This document shows, in pieces, positions 1-12,650 of a stretch of DNA of 64,000 nucleotides; the first letter of the stretch is position 1; every line of letters begins with the position of its first letter. Below the pieces are notes generated by a model. It was not told the DNA's origin, searched no databases, and was given only the letters and a program-made list of their open reading frames with translations. This DNA is from Fremontodendron californicum (lineage: Eukaryota > Streptophyta > Magnoliopsida > Malvales > Malvaceae). Where the stretch lies: assembly GCA_030761205.1 (NCBI GenBank), contig JAULJL010000001.1, forward strand, positions 43,007,645 through 43,071,644, written 5' to 3'. A program made the translations under genes and the position numbers.

Positions 1-77
1 CCATTTTTAACATTCCTTGGTTTGGTGCCTCTCTTATTGTTCACGCAGAGCTCATTCAGTATCTCTTTCAGGAATTG
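1..77 (-). pseudogene. TFIIF subunit beta (RAP30-like) exon fragment, frameshifted
   Basis: On the minus strand a pyrimidine-rich AG acceptor (78-79) precedes an open stretch reading QFLKEILNELCVNNKRGT. From memory this matches the C-terminal winged helix of plant general transcription factor IIF subunit beta, which helps RNA polymerase II reach promoters. After the Gly-Thr the family continues Asn-Gln-Gly-Thr-Tyr-Glu-Leu, but here the frame reads Lys-Pro-Arg-Asn. Dropping one A restores Asn-Gln-Gly, so a one-base insertion is likely. The preceding exon, expected to encode the FERQPNW and QLVQETDQPA region, was not found in the next 500 bases. The fragment therefore looks broken, although the gene continues off the left edge and cannot be fully judged. 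Its position beside an SRS5-like gene agrees with the Arabidopsis order At1g75510-At1g75520, which supports the identification. Confidence 0.5.
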
Positions 78-2876
78 CTACAAAGAAATTAAAGCAAAAA
101 CTTTCAAACCCATGAAAATAGCTGCTGACAAAGCACATACAGGCATAACTGCATAAGGTAAAAACAAGTATTACAGAATATCAATCACCAAAAAGAGTTG
201 AATTCCAATGCTTCCGGGCCTTGTGTTTGTTCTTCATATTTGTTGGTGTGGAAATAAAGGTAGGAGGTGATTCCTTTGTCTGGAGAACATGAAATATATA
301 TGGTCCCAACTTGCGAGTTGCTGTCAACAGTTGCCTGCTGTAACACATTTTGAATTTGCAAATCAAGCCTAAGGTGATTAAACTTTCATTTTTTTTAACT
401 TGGTTAATTGCAATTATGCAGGAATGCCATGCAGCAGAGAAGAAATAATTACAGGTTCAAAATGATTGTACGAGGTCGTTTCATTCGAATTTAGCTTTTG
501 TGGAGCAGACGGTGACCAATAATTCAACAGGCGCCTCCTCTCTTTCTTTCTTTTTTAATTTCTTTTTTTATTTTAAGAATTGGCGCCTCTTCTTTTAATG
601 GAATTAAAAATATTTTAAAATTTTAAATAGAATGGACTTTTTTCTTATGACCCAAATATATGTGCCCAAGAAGGCTAGCAAATGATTCTAATTATTGTTT
701 ATAGACTTCATTTTTTATATATATAATTGATAAAATTTTTTAATTTTATAAGCGGGATAAAAAATTAACAAATATTTTTTTTATATAATATCAATTTTTT
801 AAATATATTTTATTATATATTATAGGAGCAAGTATCATTATGCTAAACCTATTGTTGGAGTTTTTAAACTCCATTGATAGTGGATCAAATCAATTTTCTT
901 TTTGTATTAAAAAAAGACATGTTTTAATTGCATTGGTCATATTCACATAGGCTTTAATGCTACTTTGTCACGGGGTGTGAATTTGAAATCAATATTTGGT
1001 TTTAAAGAAATTAATTTAGCAATCATTTTGCCTTCTTTTCTAATAAAAGTTATTTTGCTAGAGTTCATAAAAGCAACAGTAAGCTATATACTACATCTTT
1101 AATTTTTCTTTTAAAAAAAGTTTATATATGCATGCCTACCATTACTAATTAGAGAAGAAACTTAGAATAATAATTAATTACTATTTTTTTCTTTTCTATT
1201 TTTTTCTCTCTTGTGGCTATATAGTCATTAAAAAGTAGTACCCTATTAATACTCATTAACAATGTATTTTTTCTTGATAGTATGCACAATCAAAATAAGA
1301 AATAAATTAGGAGCAAAAGAAAAATTAAGGCATATTAGCTTATCTTTGGAAATGATCACTCAACCAAGAAAAAGGATTTATAGAAATTGAGAAGTCAACT
1401 TCTAGCTAGCTATATATTTTGCTTTAATGAAAGAAGACACCTTTTGATTCTAATAATTATCAATATTCATCAAATACTTTTAAATTGTCATTCTACTTCC
1501 GTTGTTACACAAAGTTATATTTTAATTTCCTTCATCAATTAATGCTTAGAAAAAGAAATGATAATAAAATTGTATTGAGCCTCGTATATCAAGGCAAAAA
1601 TCTCCAGGTTTACTGAAAATTCATATACTCTTTTCTTTTTGGCTATTGTTTGGTTGTAAAGATCAATCTAAGCAAAAATGTCAATGGCGGCCTCTGCTAA
1701 TCAAATCCTCACGCCAATGTTTCAGTTTCTGACTTGCTGTAGCCTGCAGTGCATGCAATGAGCTTAGCTTTAATTACATGCAAACAGCAGGCCGGCTATC
1801 TTTTTTGGCCTGGAAAATCCCAACGATTTGCCATCCTCATGAAAACAAAACCGAGTTTTTGGACCACAAATTTGCAGCAGCCCAGCAAGGCAGCAACACA
1901 GCCAAGAAGCAAAGAGGGTAGCAGTAGATTCGCATGCCGCTGGCGACGATCTGTCATACGCCAAAACCTTAGTTCACAACCCTATACTGCCTATTGTCGG
2001 AAACCCTAGTGCTACTGTTCTGGACATGACTGGGCTTGTTTTGTTTTTTCTTTTTTCTTTCCCCATCACTTTATAAGGATAAATAGGGACGGACCAACCC
2101 TCTCTTTTTCTGCTGTCGATTCAATAATTTGGGAAATTTCCGTAAAGAAATATGGCAGCACTCTCGCTCTCGATGATTAATGATTACCCCAAACTTAGTT
2201 AGCTTTGATCAACTAATGGGCCTTTTTCGTTTACTCAAATATAGCTTCGCTAAGATCTTCTCTCTCAACAGTGTCTCACATATGTTGAAAAGCAAACAAA
2301 GCATCTTTTCTGATTTAATTCTTGTCCAAAAAGAAAACTTATGATTCATGACTTGTTTTATAACTTATTAGAATGATTAAGGCAGATAATCATTAATCAA
2401 TTGATCGATCTTACCTGCTAATTACGCAAACTAGGAGACACTAAGACACACATCAAAATTAGGTTGAAGCTAGATTATATGATTCCAGAAGGGATATGAG
2501 GGTATGCTCTTAGCTTCTTCTTTTTTTTCTTTTTCTGGTTTTGTGGGGGCAATGGAAGTCTTATCAATCAAGAATTAGGTACCATATTCTCCGGATGCAT
2601 CTAATATAGGATAGTGAGAGTCAATTCCAAGTCGTGTCATAACCAAGGAAAGCATGCGGCAGCCCACATGCGCAGATCATCTCTGGTGTCATTCACTCGG
2701 ATCAATCTTAGAAAACTTCCCTATCCCACCAAAGATTAATCACTAATTATGAATTTAATTACCTCATCCAATCCATTCATATATTATTACTATAATTAAA
2801 ATAAGAGTTTGGGTGCTTTCTAATATAATACATATTGAAAAAAAAAATCAATATATAGTATAATTATAATAAATTA
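78..2876. other. AT-rich intergenic DNA, no gene seen
   Basis: No ORF here has recognisable protein sequence. The 61-residue and 86-residue frames near 0.2 and 1.75 kb have no family resemblance, and the second overlaps another open frame on the opposite strand. The sequence is dominated by A/T runs and scattered TA tracts. No tRNA, promoter or hairpin precursor was recognised. Confidence 0.6.
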
Positions 2877-3014
2877 TTTTGCTAAAAAGTATCTTTAGTA
2901 TATTTTTAAGATTAATTGATATATTATTTATAATAATAATATTATATTTTTATTCATTATTTTTAATATATATGATAATTTTAAAGAATGTAATTAGAAC
3001 CTTCGTTAGCAAAA
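2877..3014. mobile_element. AT-rich MITE, 'TTTTGCTAA' terminal family
   Basis: This is a 138-bp AT-rich element. It starts TTTTGCTAAAAAGTATCTTTA and ends CGTTAGCAAAA, so its ends are imperfect inverted repeats. Related copies with the same termini lie at about 10841-10995, 14311-14680, 35681-35792 and 40384-40560. The interior has no coding capacity. The superfamily was not determined because the target duplication falls in A/T-rich sequence and is ambiguous. Confidence 0.5.
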
Positions 3015-3435
3015 TTTTAAAAATAAAAGTCAACAATGTTAAAAGTCAAATAATAAAACAGATAAAAATGGGATTGAAAAGTCGTATCGATTATTAATCA
3101 ATTGAATTGAAAGACATTTAAAATGATTAATTAGGGGATAACAAGTAGGTACTTACAAATTTGCCAAATTCAATTTTTTTTTTTGTCGTGAACTCAATTG
3201 GTAATTAATACTCGTTAACTACTTATCAATGATACATAGAATTGAACATTTACTTGAAACGACAGCCAATTTTAAAAATCCTAACTCATTAATTCTTTTA
3301 CTGTTTTTAACTTTCTAAAAGCTATAGAATCAAAAGAAAAGAAGAAAAAGAGAAGAAAACAAAAAGTACGGGAGCATAAAAAGAAGCGTATGTAAATTAT
3401 CAAGGAAATGATCTAAAGCGACATATGAATTAAAA

Positions 3436-3575
3436 GTTCGTTTTTGGTATATTGATGATAAATTTTTTTAATTTTATAAAAAAATTAAAAAATTATCATA
3501 TATTTTATTTTTTTATTTTTTTTATTATATCTTAAAAATATATGTAATCACTAACTCAATTTTTAAAATCTAATA
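3436..3575. repeat. Dispersed AT-rich repeat ('TCGTTTTTGRTATATTGR' family)
   Basis: The block begins TTCGTTTTTGGTATATTGAT and continues through AT-rich sequence with an ATTATCATATATTTTAT stretch. A related sequence starts at about 48009 on the same strand, and inverted relatives lie at about 48330-48520 and 48540-48690. Weaker resemblance is seen near 35.1 kb and 51.1 kb. No coding potential was seen. Confidence 0.4.
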
Positions 3576-3805
3576 ATTTCAATGCAAGTGATATGATAAT
3601 TTATGGTAAATTAATATTAGGATACATAATCAATTAAGTTTGGGCAGCTTTTATGGTTGGGAAATTGCCTTGGGATCTAAAACAACTAATCATAAATATT
3701 TCGTGTTACTAAGGTTAAGGTAGGTGGGGACTCCACCCTATTAAATTTCACACAATGCCTTGGCTTGCTTAATTAGTTAATAGTTCGTTCAATAGGTGTT
3801 TACAG

Positions 3806-4319
3806 CAGATGTGTTCATAGTCGGATCAATAGTATCAATATCATATATATTTATTTATGTTCGGTCTGACCCGAAATATGAGCTTCAAATTCTGCCCAAG
3901 CTCGTCCATATTTGTAAATGAATAGTCCAAACCCGTTTAGACCAGTCCATATTTTTTTTTAAATTAAATAAATATTTTTTTATTATTTAATTTTTACTAA
4001 TTTAATTTTTTTTCTTTTATTAAGTTCTAAAATTTAGATAACTTAACATATTTTAAAATGTTTACACTATAATATTATATATTTATTTTTTATATAATAT
4101 AATTACCTAATATATAAAATATAAAAATATTATATTATATAAATAAAAAATGATCCTGGCTCGAGTCTTGATTGTTGAGCTAAGACCCGGCCCATTTTCT
4201 AAATGAGTCTTTTTTTTTGCCCAAGCCCATATTTCAGGCCTAATATTTTTGTCTAAACCCTCCAAAATATGAGCGGGCCTTCGTGCTTGGGCGGGTAACT
4301 CGACCCTTGAACAACTCTA
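3806..4319. mobile_element. hAT-like MITE (diverged copy)
   Basis: The element starts near CAGATGTGTTCATAGTCGG and ends TTGAACAACTCTA. Its right half closely resembles that of the element at 13124-13552: both carry GGCCTAATATTTTTGTC followed by a CGGGC-rich stretch. The flanking 8-mers GTTTACAG and GTCTATAG agree at 6 of 8 positions, as expected for an old hAT-type 8-bp target duplication. It is non-coding. Confidence 0.5.
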
Positions 4320-6097
4320 GTCTATAGGCACCAGTTAAGTATTATTTATTTACTATTTTAAGAAATAAAATTGCATTTGATATATTACTTTTATTGAATT
4401 CAATAAAAAATGATACAGTAATTACACTTTTATTTTTACATATACCATGGCACTGGTTAACATTTCTCACTAGTTAAAATGAGTTTGCTAACGAAATAGC
4501 TTTCCTAATCAAAGTATTGCACTTAACTAGATCAATTAGTCTCTAATCTTTATTCAAATTTTAAATTAAGGTTTTTCTCTTCGTCATACGGGTTTTTTTA
4601 ATTTACTCGTGATACTACTATTGTAACTTTAAGCTAGCAATTATCCTATATATTATTATTTTGGTATTAGTTCTATTTATCCAATTATGTCTGAAAAACA
4701 TCATGGAATATCATCACATGATGAAATGGACAAAGGAACCCGAGAAACTTGACACCAAATCTCCAAGATGATGTATATATATATATCATTAGCTAGCCAT
4801 GCCCCTAAAGTATATATGTTTTTTCTTTTCTTTTCTTTGGCGAGCACTCTCAATAATATTTCTCCTCAAATAATTTGATTTTGGGATTTACTTTTTAATT
4901 AGTGTTATTTTCCGTCTACTTTGTTTTTTTGGTACAAATGAGATCAAAAGTTATAAAAAAAAAATGAGAAATTTACAAACATTGAAATTTAAACTCCAAC
5001 TTTGCAAGAATTTACCTTTTAAAGAATCGAGTAAAATATATCTTAAGAATGATTGGTTTACTTTTGAAATAGAAGTATTATATTTAATTTAAGAAACATG
5101 ATAACTAATAGGATAAGTACCCAATTAAGCTCATGATCATCACCAAGGAGATTGAAGTTAATTAGCATTAGATTCACTGCAATGCAATCTTATTCTTCCT
5201 TAAGCTAAGCAAAAAAAGGAGAAATAAATCTTACTAAAATTTGTTTAAGTAGTAACCTTGAAAATAATGAAGAGAAATAATGAAGAGCAACTTAATTAAT
5301 TTCTCTCAGTAATTTAACCAGTAATTAATTTGGACTACATTCCATTATATAATTTTGCGTAGTAATTAGCATGAAGAGATTTCCATAATGACCTAATCTG
5401 AATTATAATAAAGAGCACTAGGAAAAGAATAGACAAATTACTCAATGACAAGACCAATAGAAACTCACGCGTAATACTGTTCTAAGTTCTAACCTTGATA
5501 TAATCATCAGTGAGAAAATTAAAACACTGGTTTCCACTTTCCAGTATCAAACTAGACTTGCTATTTGCTTTCAACAAGTATTTAGGTGGTGAAAATTACA
5601 GAAAACTTGGTAAAAGCTGTCAAATTATTACCGATATTTTCGCTAATTAATGAATAATATCTAGTAAAGTAAATTGCACTCTTTCATGCTAATGGAAATG
5701 ATGCAACATCCACAATTATAAATGGAGGAAAACAGATTTTTCTCTCAATATTATTGTCTATATTCAAAACCCTCATTTCATTTGGGGGTGCAGCTTTCGG
5801 CCTCAAGATACTTATTCTAGTTAGCCATGATTTCATCAATAATTTGTGAATCTAGACATCTTCTCACTCTTCCCTTTGTCTAATTTTTAGGCCGATTCCT
5901 TTTCTTTTTTTTCTTTTTTTTTTCCTGTTATGAGTTACCTATGAACTATTGCAAAGGTTCACTAGGGATTCTTGACCAGTCATGGTTTAGGAAAACGAAA
6001 AGGGCAATTCTATCTTAGAACATTGGAGGACAAAGAAGTGCATTAGGAAATGGAAATGTAAGGAAAAAAAGAAGATGCTTCATGGAATATATACTAA
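4320..6097. other. AT-rich intergenic DNA, no gene seen
   Basis: No coding sequence, RNA gene or clear element boundary was recognised. The last 100 bases may be degenerate 5' sequence of the LINE fragment that follows, since an open frame for its RNase H domain begins only at 6098 after a TAA. Confidence 0.5.
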
Positions 6098-6486
6098 ACT
6101 GCTAAAGCATTTGAGGCTGAATTAAGGGCCGTCAAAAAAGCTTTCCTCATTTTTGGTGCATCGTCTTGGGTGCTATCGCATAAACTTATAATTGAATGTG
6201 ATTGCCAGATGGTTGTTACTTGGGTTAGGAATCCGAGTAGAGCCCCATGGCGGATTTCGAGAATTATAAGATCTCTAGAGTTTGTTCGAACTGCGGTTCA
6301 AAACTGGGAAATTGTTCATATTTTGAGGGAGGCTAATGGTGAGGCTGATAAGCTAGCCAAATCTGGTGTTAATAGGGTGTCAGATTTGTTGTTTTATAGT
6401 CCCTAGTTTTGTTTGCAGCATGCTGTTTTCTGGTTTGTAAAAAGGACATCTTTTTTTGCAATAAATCATGCTTTTCAAAAAAAAAA
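6098..6486 (+). mobile_element. 5'-truncated LINE tail with RNase H-like domain
   Basis: An open frame from 6098 to the TAG at 6404-6406 encodes the C-terminal part of the plant LINE-type RNase H domain (RVT_3 / PF13456 family). It shows FEAELRAV, then ECDCQMVV with the acidic catalytic-type Asp, then HILREANGEADKLAKSGV. The first catalytic Asp region (usually NTDGA) is absent, so the piece cannot be an active enzyme. After the stop, an AATAAA signal near 6461 is followed by a run of ten A residues (6477-6486), which is how a reverse-transcribed LINE 3' end looks. No target duplication was found and the 5' boundary is uncertain. Confidence 0.75.
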
Positions 6487-8108
6487 TCTTCTACAAAACC
6501 CTGCATGAAACTTTCCTACAGATTTATTTTACCTACAATGTAGGATTGTTTTTCCTATTTCTAGATTTAAGCAACAGCCATGGAGATAATGCTAATAAAT
6601 TATTCATTTCATGATCTTAAAAAATCATCATTTTCTACCATTTGGAATTTCTTGTTCAAGGTGATGATGAATCCTTAATCCCTCCATGGAAATAAATCTT
6701 TGAATCTCCAACTCCCTAATCAAAGACTTCCATAGAGTTCCAATTTGTCAAAACGAATTGAATAATTTCTCAATAGCAGCATAAGATTGAAGATGATGAT
6801 CACAGCCTACATAAATCTTCCTCCCTTAAATATAGTTCATTACTCCAAACGATAACAAAATTATAGGCAACGAAAACAACATCGGAATTAAAAGATTTCA
6901 TCAGTTAAAAGGTGCAACATCTTCATGATTGAAGATGATCAGAGCACATGTTTTAAGTCAGAAACTACAAAACTTAGGAAAGTTACATAATCTTTCTGTT
7001 TCTTCCCCATGTGATAATTCTAGAAGCCTAGCAAACAGAAGCATCTCTCTAGATAGCCATTAACTCTATCGTACCTTAGCCTATATTATTAGTCTCACAC
7101 TAAATATAACATAAATCACATGCACATAGTTGCCGAGAAGCATTTAAAATTATCGGCTAATGAGCAACGGTTTCCATTCCAGCAGAGGGTCACATACATG
7201 CACGTCTATTCAAAGTGGCTGAATTTGATTTTCTTTGCAGAGATAAGTAGCTGATATAAATGCCCAATAAAACTTAATATGTTTATACGTATAAAAAGTT
7301 TGTGAATATACGCACAAATACGTACATTCTCTCTCATAATGAAAATGAGAGGGAGATAGAGGAAGAAGAGGTCTTTCATGGTTTTGCTTTTTGGAATGGA
7401 TTGCCAGGATTTGCCAATGCATGAAAGACTTATAAAGCTGCTTCATGCGCTTCCTTTTTTTTTTTTTTTTCCTTTCTTTCTCTCTCTCTCCAGGAATTGT
7501 TTAGAGAGATTTAAAAATTAAAGAAAAAAGGGTTTTAAAATTCTTCGCTTAGCCGAACACCAAACCTAATTTTCTCGTCCCATTTCTTTGCAAGCAAACG
7601 GATAAATGGGAAAAAGCGGCTTCGAGTTCAACCCCAACCAGCAAGCAAGCAGATTCAAAAAATCAATCAAACCCACAAAAAGAAAGGGAAAAAAAATCCA
7701 TAAAGAAATCCAATAAGAAATAAAAAAAAATCACATAAAAAAGGCACACATCCACATGCTACACTAAATACACTATCGAGAAAAAAAAAAAAAAGAAGAA
7801 GAATGAAAGGACTACTACTCATCGATCGTATTAAAACAACCATTGAAAATCTGAAATGAAATTCGAAAACAAAACCAACATCCCCCAATATCATATGCAT
7901 CCTCAGTTTCTGTTCTCATATAAATTCTATGCTGTCTACTTCGGTGGGTGTTAACATTTAACATAATAGCTAGTGAACAGGACCACAAATAACAATGTGG
8001 TAGAGACCAACAATCTAGAGTCGTTTCTGACAAATTAAAGGTTTTTTGTTAAAAGGAAGGGTCTCCTCCTATAGAGAGAGTGGACCATTTGGGAGACAGG
8101 CCTGTAAA
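6487..8108. other. Intergenic DNA and 3' flank of the SRS5-like gene
   Basis: No gene was recognised. A pyrimidine run lies at about 7456-7492 and purine/A-rich sequence at about 7680-7800. The part nearest 8108 should hold the 3' UTR of the minus-strand SRS5-like gene; its poly(A) site was not identified. Confidence 0.5.
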
Positions 8109-9501
8109 TCAAGACCTTGGAGGTGGGAAGAATTGCGTACCAGCAATAAAAGCGTTAAGTGGAGCTGGAAAGAGAGAAGGGTCAAGCATGCTTGTGCCAG
8201 GAATGCTGGAAGTAGCAGCTGCGGTTGTCGTTGTAGCAGCTGCTGCTGTGATGAGATTGAGCTGCTGAGAGCTTTCACCGCCACTGGTGTAACGACTTTC
8301 AGGGCCTTGATCGTAGAGAATTCCTTTAAATACATGCCCTGCGATATTCACAGCCGTTTGATAAGCGAAGTCCTCATCTACATCGTCTACAGCGCTTACT
8401 TTTACACAGCGGAACACTGCTGGAGAACTCACTTCTGGAGGGAATTGACCCAGTTCCAACCCTAATTTTCAAAGTCCAACAAGATAAAACTAAATAAAGC
8501 AAACTTAATAAAATGAAAAGAAAAGAAGAAAGAAGGTTTTTTTTAATTGTTTCCGAATATTATGGGAATTTTTCTTCAGTTTTGCCAGCAAACAGTGGCA
8601 GAATTAATGGAAAAGAAGAAAAGGAAAGGAAAAGCAGGTGGGTGGGTGACTATGGAGGTGGACTTGCTCACACGCAAATGATACGGTCTTGTTGGGGTAC
8701 TAGTACTGCAGCTGGAAATCATGGGAACCGAATTCCTCAAGATCTTACAAAATTAAACTTTGTCTAGCTAAGTTAGCAACATACAGTTCTTGAAAATTCT
8801 CCATCATAGACCTTTCCGAGATTTCATTTCAAAGAATCCATCAATCTTGCTTTAATTTTCTTTTTCCTTTTTTTTGAGTGTGTTTTTTTTTTTTTGGTTT
8901 TGTCTTTGTTTGTATTGTAAACTACAAGTTTACCTGATGTGGAGGGGGATAAACGAGTGCAGGCAAGAGAGGGAGCACCTTGATTCTCTCTCTGCCTTTT
9001 TGGATTCTCTCTTTGAAACTGTTGTTGCTGTTCTTGTTGTTGATTTTGCTGGTGCTGTGTTTCTTGCAAAGCTGCGAGTTGTTGTTGCCTCTCTCGCCTT
9101 TTAGCAGCAGGAACCCAAGTACTCTTAACATGAGTTTGGCACTGAAATCCTCGGCTTTTGCAACAAGTCCTGCATCTCAAATGAGAACAATCTTTCTTGG
9201 CTTGGTTTCCACAATCTTGGCAGTTCATGCCTCCTTGTCTCATAACCGTAAACCCTGCTGATCTCGAAGACGACTCATCAGAGAGGTTAAACCCACTAGT
9301 TCTTCGACTAGGACCCGCTCCAAACGAATAGTTGTTCACGTTTTGCTGTTGTTGATAATAATACTGTGGCCATATCTCAAACCCTTTGTTGTAGATCTCC
9401 TCGTTTCTGTACAAATACAGGTTCTCTTCTTTATCTTCTCCTCCTTGTTTGTTTCCAGCTGCTACTCCTTCTCGTCCACCTAGATAGAAGAAGCCAGCCA
9501 T
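8109..9501 (-). CDS. SRS5: SHI/STY-family zinc-finger transcription factor (SRS5-like)
   Basis: Two exons, complement of 8935-9501 plus the shared G at 8934 (exon 1: 8934-9501) and 8109-8461 (exon 2), encode 306 residues. The intron is GT-AG and the join restores Ser-Gly-Leu-Glu-Leu. SHI-RELATED SEQUENCE proteins are plant nuclear activators of auxin-synthesis (YUC) genes in developing organs. The RING-like zinc finger is complete: C94, C97, C105, C110, C113, C114, C121, H124, followed by the signature KSTWVPAAKRRER. A Gln/Asn-rich linker follows. Exon 2 carries the family's second conserved block, FRCVKVSAVDD to FKGILYDQGPE, but the usual IGGH core reads IAGH. The ATG was chosen because MAGFF is the typical SHI-type N-terminus. 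Synteny with At1g75520 favours SRS5 over other members. Confidence 0.93.
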
Positions 9502-10240
9502 TTGTTACACCAAAAATCTGAAACCCACCTCAATTTGGACCAAATATCCATAGCAGAAACACCCTATTTAGTACCCCCCCCCCCCCCCAAAGCCCCTCAG
9601 CCCCAGATCACTAGTGTGATGAGCTGGTTGGATTTTCCCTGGGGTCTTTATGGGTTTCAACTGTGGAAGCTTTTTCTGGTGGGTTTTAAAGACCACTGTT
9701 AGTCTATGAATGTTTGTTGGGGTTTTGTTTTGACCCGATCTTTGTTGTTTCTGATCTCTCTGACCCCCTGACCGTGCCCCCCTCCCACCCAAACCCTGGA
9801 ATGACTAGAATTTAAGTAGAAAGCCTGTTTTTCTTCTCTGATCTTTGGGTGTTTTTTCTTTTTACTTTTTTGTAGCTTTTGAGGTTAAAAATCTTTAAGA
9901 TTTAAGATTTTCTTTTAGGGTAAAATAAAACAAACAAAACCAGGATGGTTTCCCTTGACTTAACCCTTTTCCCTCCCCACTCCCTTTCTCTCTCCATTCA
10001 ATTCCCAGCAATAATGGCACGGAATTTGAGCCCCTGCAACGCCGCCATGGGAACTGCCCCGGCTCTCTGCTACACTCTCACCTCATTTATGACAAAACCA
10101 AGCTCTCTCTCTCTCTCTCTTTCTCTTTCTATCTATCTCTGTCTAAATTCTAACAAAAAGAAAAGAAATAAAAAACCTGTTATAAATCTCCTCCGGTTTT
10201 TGTTGAGTAATGTAAGAGAGAGATAGAAATGAAAAGAAAG
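9502..10240 (-). promoter_or_regulatory. 5' flank of SRS5-like gene with C15 tract and CT repeat
   Basis: This is the upstream region of the minus-strand SRS5-like gene. It contains a run of 15 C at 9574-9588 (15 G on the coding strand, about 75 bases before the ATG), so it is probably in the 5' UTR. A CT/GA simple repeat lies at 10103-10120. A G-box-like CACGTGG lies further out at about 10374. No TATA box was assigned. Confidence 0.45.
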
Positions 10241-11312
10241 ACAAAGAAGCAAGAAAATGTATCTCTGGGCAGTGGGCAATTCTCTACAGTTATCTGCCAG
10301 TTTCAATGAATCTAATCAACTAAAGCTTTGAATCTTCGCCGTTGCATGTCCATCGTACGGTTCCTATTCACCCCACGTGGCACAGCATCAGCTTTTCCTT
10401 ATTCGTCCTTGCACCGGAAAACCCGCTAGTACTTTTTCTGACCGTTCCTGTAATTGAGATTGATTTCCCTTTTTTTATTATCTATAATAATAATAATAAG
10501 AAGCAATCTAATTCTAACCTGAAAAATCGGAAAAAAATAAAAAAAACCATAGCGTCACCCTTGTCGTTTTCCTTAACTATCACAGACAGAGCTATCACTT
10601 AACATCTGTGACCAATACCAAATCCAACGGTGGAATTGCCTGTCGTGAGATCATATTAGAATGAATTTTTTTTTACTATTATATAAATAAATAAATCAAT
10701 TCGATGTCTATTTTTCTCACCTGTCTCGTGCGGTTATTTGTTCTTTTTCTATTTTTTTTCGTCAATGCCTCGTATTCTTCTCAAAATTCTTCATGTAATC
10801 ATTTTATCATTTGACTTAAAGTCACATTTTTCACGACGAATTTTGTTAATAATATTTTTATGTACTTTTATAGTTAATTAATATATTATTTATAATAATA
10901 AATTTATATTAAATATAAAAATTAATAATTTTATTTGAAGATATTAAAATATATAATCATCTTAAATAGTATTATTAAGGCAGTTTTTAGCAAAATACTT
11001 TGGCAATTTTTTTATTTGAACATTAAAATCAAATATGAATACCAAATTTTCACAATTTTTATTCATATATATATATATATTCATTTGATGTTATATTTAA
11101 CAGAAGAAGGTTTATTTTAATGAATATCAAAGTAACAATGTGACTACATACATGAATAATGAAAATAATGTACGTTGGTACATAATATTTTCATTAGTCT
11201 TCGACTTACTTTCAGGTGACGTACTCGCCATGCTTAAAGTTTATAAGTATTTCTAAGTTCACATTTGATTGATTGAAATTTGAATGAAGGGTGGAAGTAA
11301 ACACAATACAAG

Positions 11313-11351
<39 letters not shown>

Positions 11352-12232
11352 GAATGTATTTTCATGTGATGAAGCATTTTTTTTTGCAAAAATGAAACTC
11401 TTTTTTTTTTTTTTTTGAGTGTTGATTTCTTCTCCCACTCACATTCAAGTCTTTCATCGTTTTAATTTGAATTTTATGATTAGACTCTTGATTTGTAAGG
11501 GTGGATAGTGAGTTTTTGCTTCCTCATCTTTTTAGAGTTTTGATACCATGAAAACTTGATTTCGTTAAAGTTATTATAAAATCTGAACATAGTTTAGCCA
11601 CAATAAAAAAAATTTAACTTATATAATAAATAAAATTATTTTAAATATTTTAATTTTATAAACCTAATTTTTTAGTAATAAATTTATTTCAAATAAGATT
11701 TTATAATTATGGTTAAATCAAGTCAAAATTCCGTTATAATTCAGATAAAACCGATCTTGGATTCGGGAACTCTGTTTTTAATATGAATGTGTAGTTTTTT
11801 TAATGCAATAATGGATGATATTGATCAATATGACACCCACAAAGGAGTTAATTTAAGACACTAAACGAAATAATAATATCTTTCATGGCATAAATAATAA
11901 ACTTATTCTTTTTTTCATTTATTATTACTTGAAATGAATTAATTTAATTAATGACTTATTTGAGTGATTGTTATTTAATAGTTTCTTGATTTTAATAAAT
12001 ATGTCTTTAAGTTTCTTAAAAAAAAAAAAAAAACTAACAAGTAATAACCATTAGACCAAACTCAATTTATTATTAATTACTAGTATTTGTTTAATTTTCT
12101 CTTTTCCATATATAAATAAGTCGTCAGTCGTCACTTGTTTCTTGATTTTAACTAAAATCATTTATGTACAAACAATAGCCTTCAACTTTGATATATCTCA
12201 TTTCAATCAAGGATAAAAAAAAAAAAAAAAAT
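10241..12232. other. AT-rich intergenic DNA with TA microsatellite and MITE
   Basis: No gene was recognised. A MITE of the TTTTGCTAA family occupies about 10841-10995 (starts TTTTGTTAATAA, ends TTAGCAAAA). A (TA)n tract lies at 11314-11346. Poly-T and poly-A runs near 11400, 12020 and 12215 resemble insertion scars but have no assignable element. Confidence 0.5.
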
Positions 12233-12650
12233 TGGATTGGACCGGTCGTTTCAACCAAAAATTAGTAGGTCCAGCGGTTCAATAACTCCCATAGAATCGG
12301 AAAAAAATCGAACCGGTAAGAATCAATTAAAAACCGGAAATGAGGTATCGAAGAAACCCAATAAAACTGAAAATAATAATTTTTTATTGATTTGGGCTTT
12401 TTTTTAACTCAATTGGTTACAAATTAAAAAAACCCAAAAATTAGGCTAAAACCGAAAATAATAACTTGTATTTTTTTTTTGAAAGGCAATAATAACTTGT
12501 ATTATTCATTTGTGTTTTTTTTTTTTTAAATTTTTACTCTTTTTAATTTTTTCTTAATTATTTTTAATTTTTGTTGTTTTTTATTTTTTTGCAATAGTTG
12601 AATCGAAAACCGAAAACCCGACCGGTTCGATCTCCGATATGTTTTTTATT
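12233..12650. repeat. ACCGGTT-rich dispersed repeat
   Basis: The block begins with GGACCGGTCGTTTCAACC and ends with AACCCGACCGGTTCGATC. In between are repeated AACCGGAA/CCGAAAA words in an AT-rich background. This is the look of a common non-coding plant repeat with inverted ACCGGTT-type ends. No target duplication or coding sequence was found. Confidence 0.4.

Noticed and set aside
8046..8465. Plus-strand frames of 139 and 62 residues
   Set aside because: They lie antisense to exon 2 of the SRS5-like gene, whose conserved domain explains the openness.
8824..8933. C-terminal extension of SRS exon 1 (Lys-rich tail after SGK)
   Set aside because: It is translated intron; splicing at 8934/8461 restores the family sequence.
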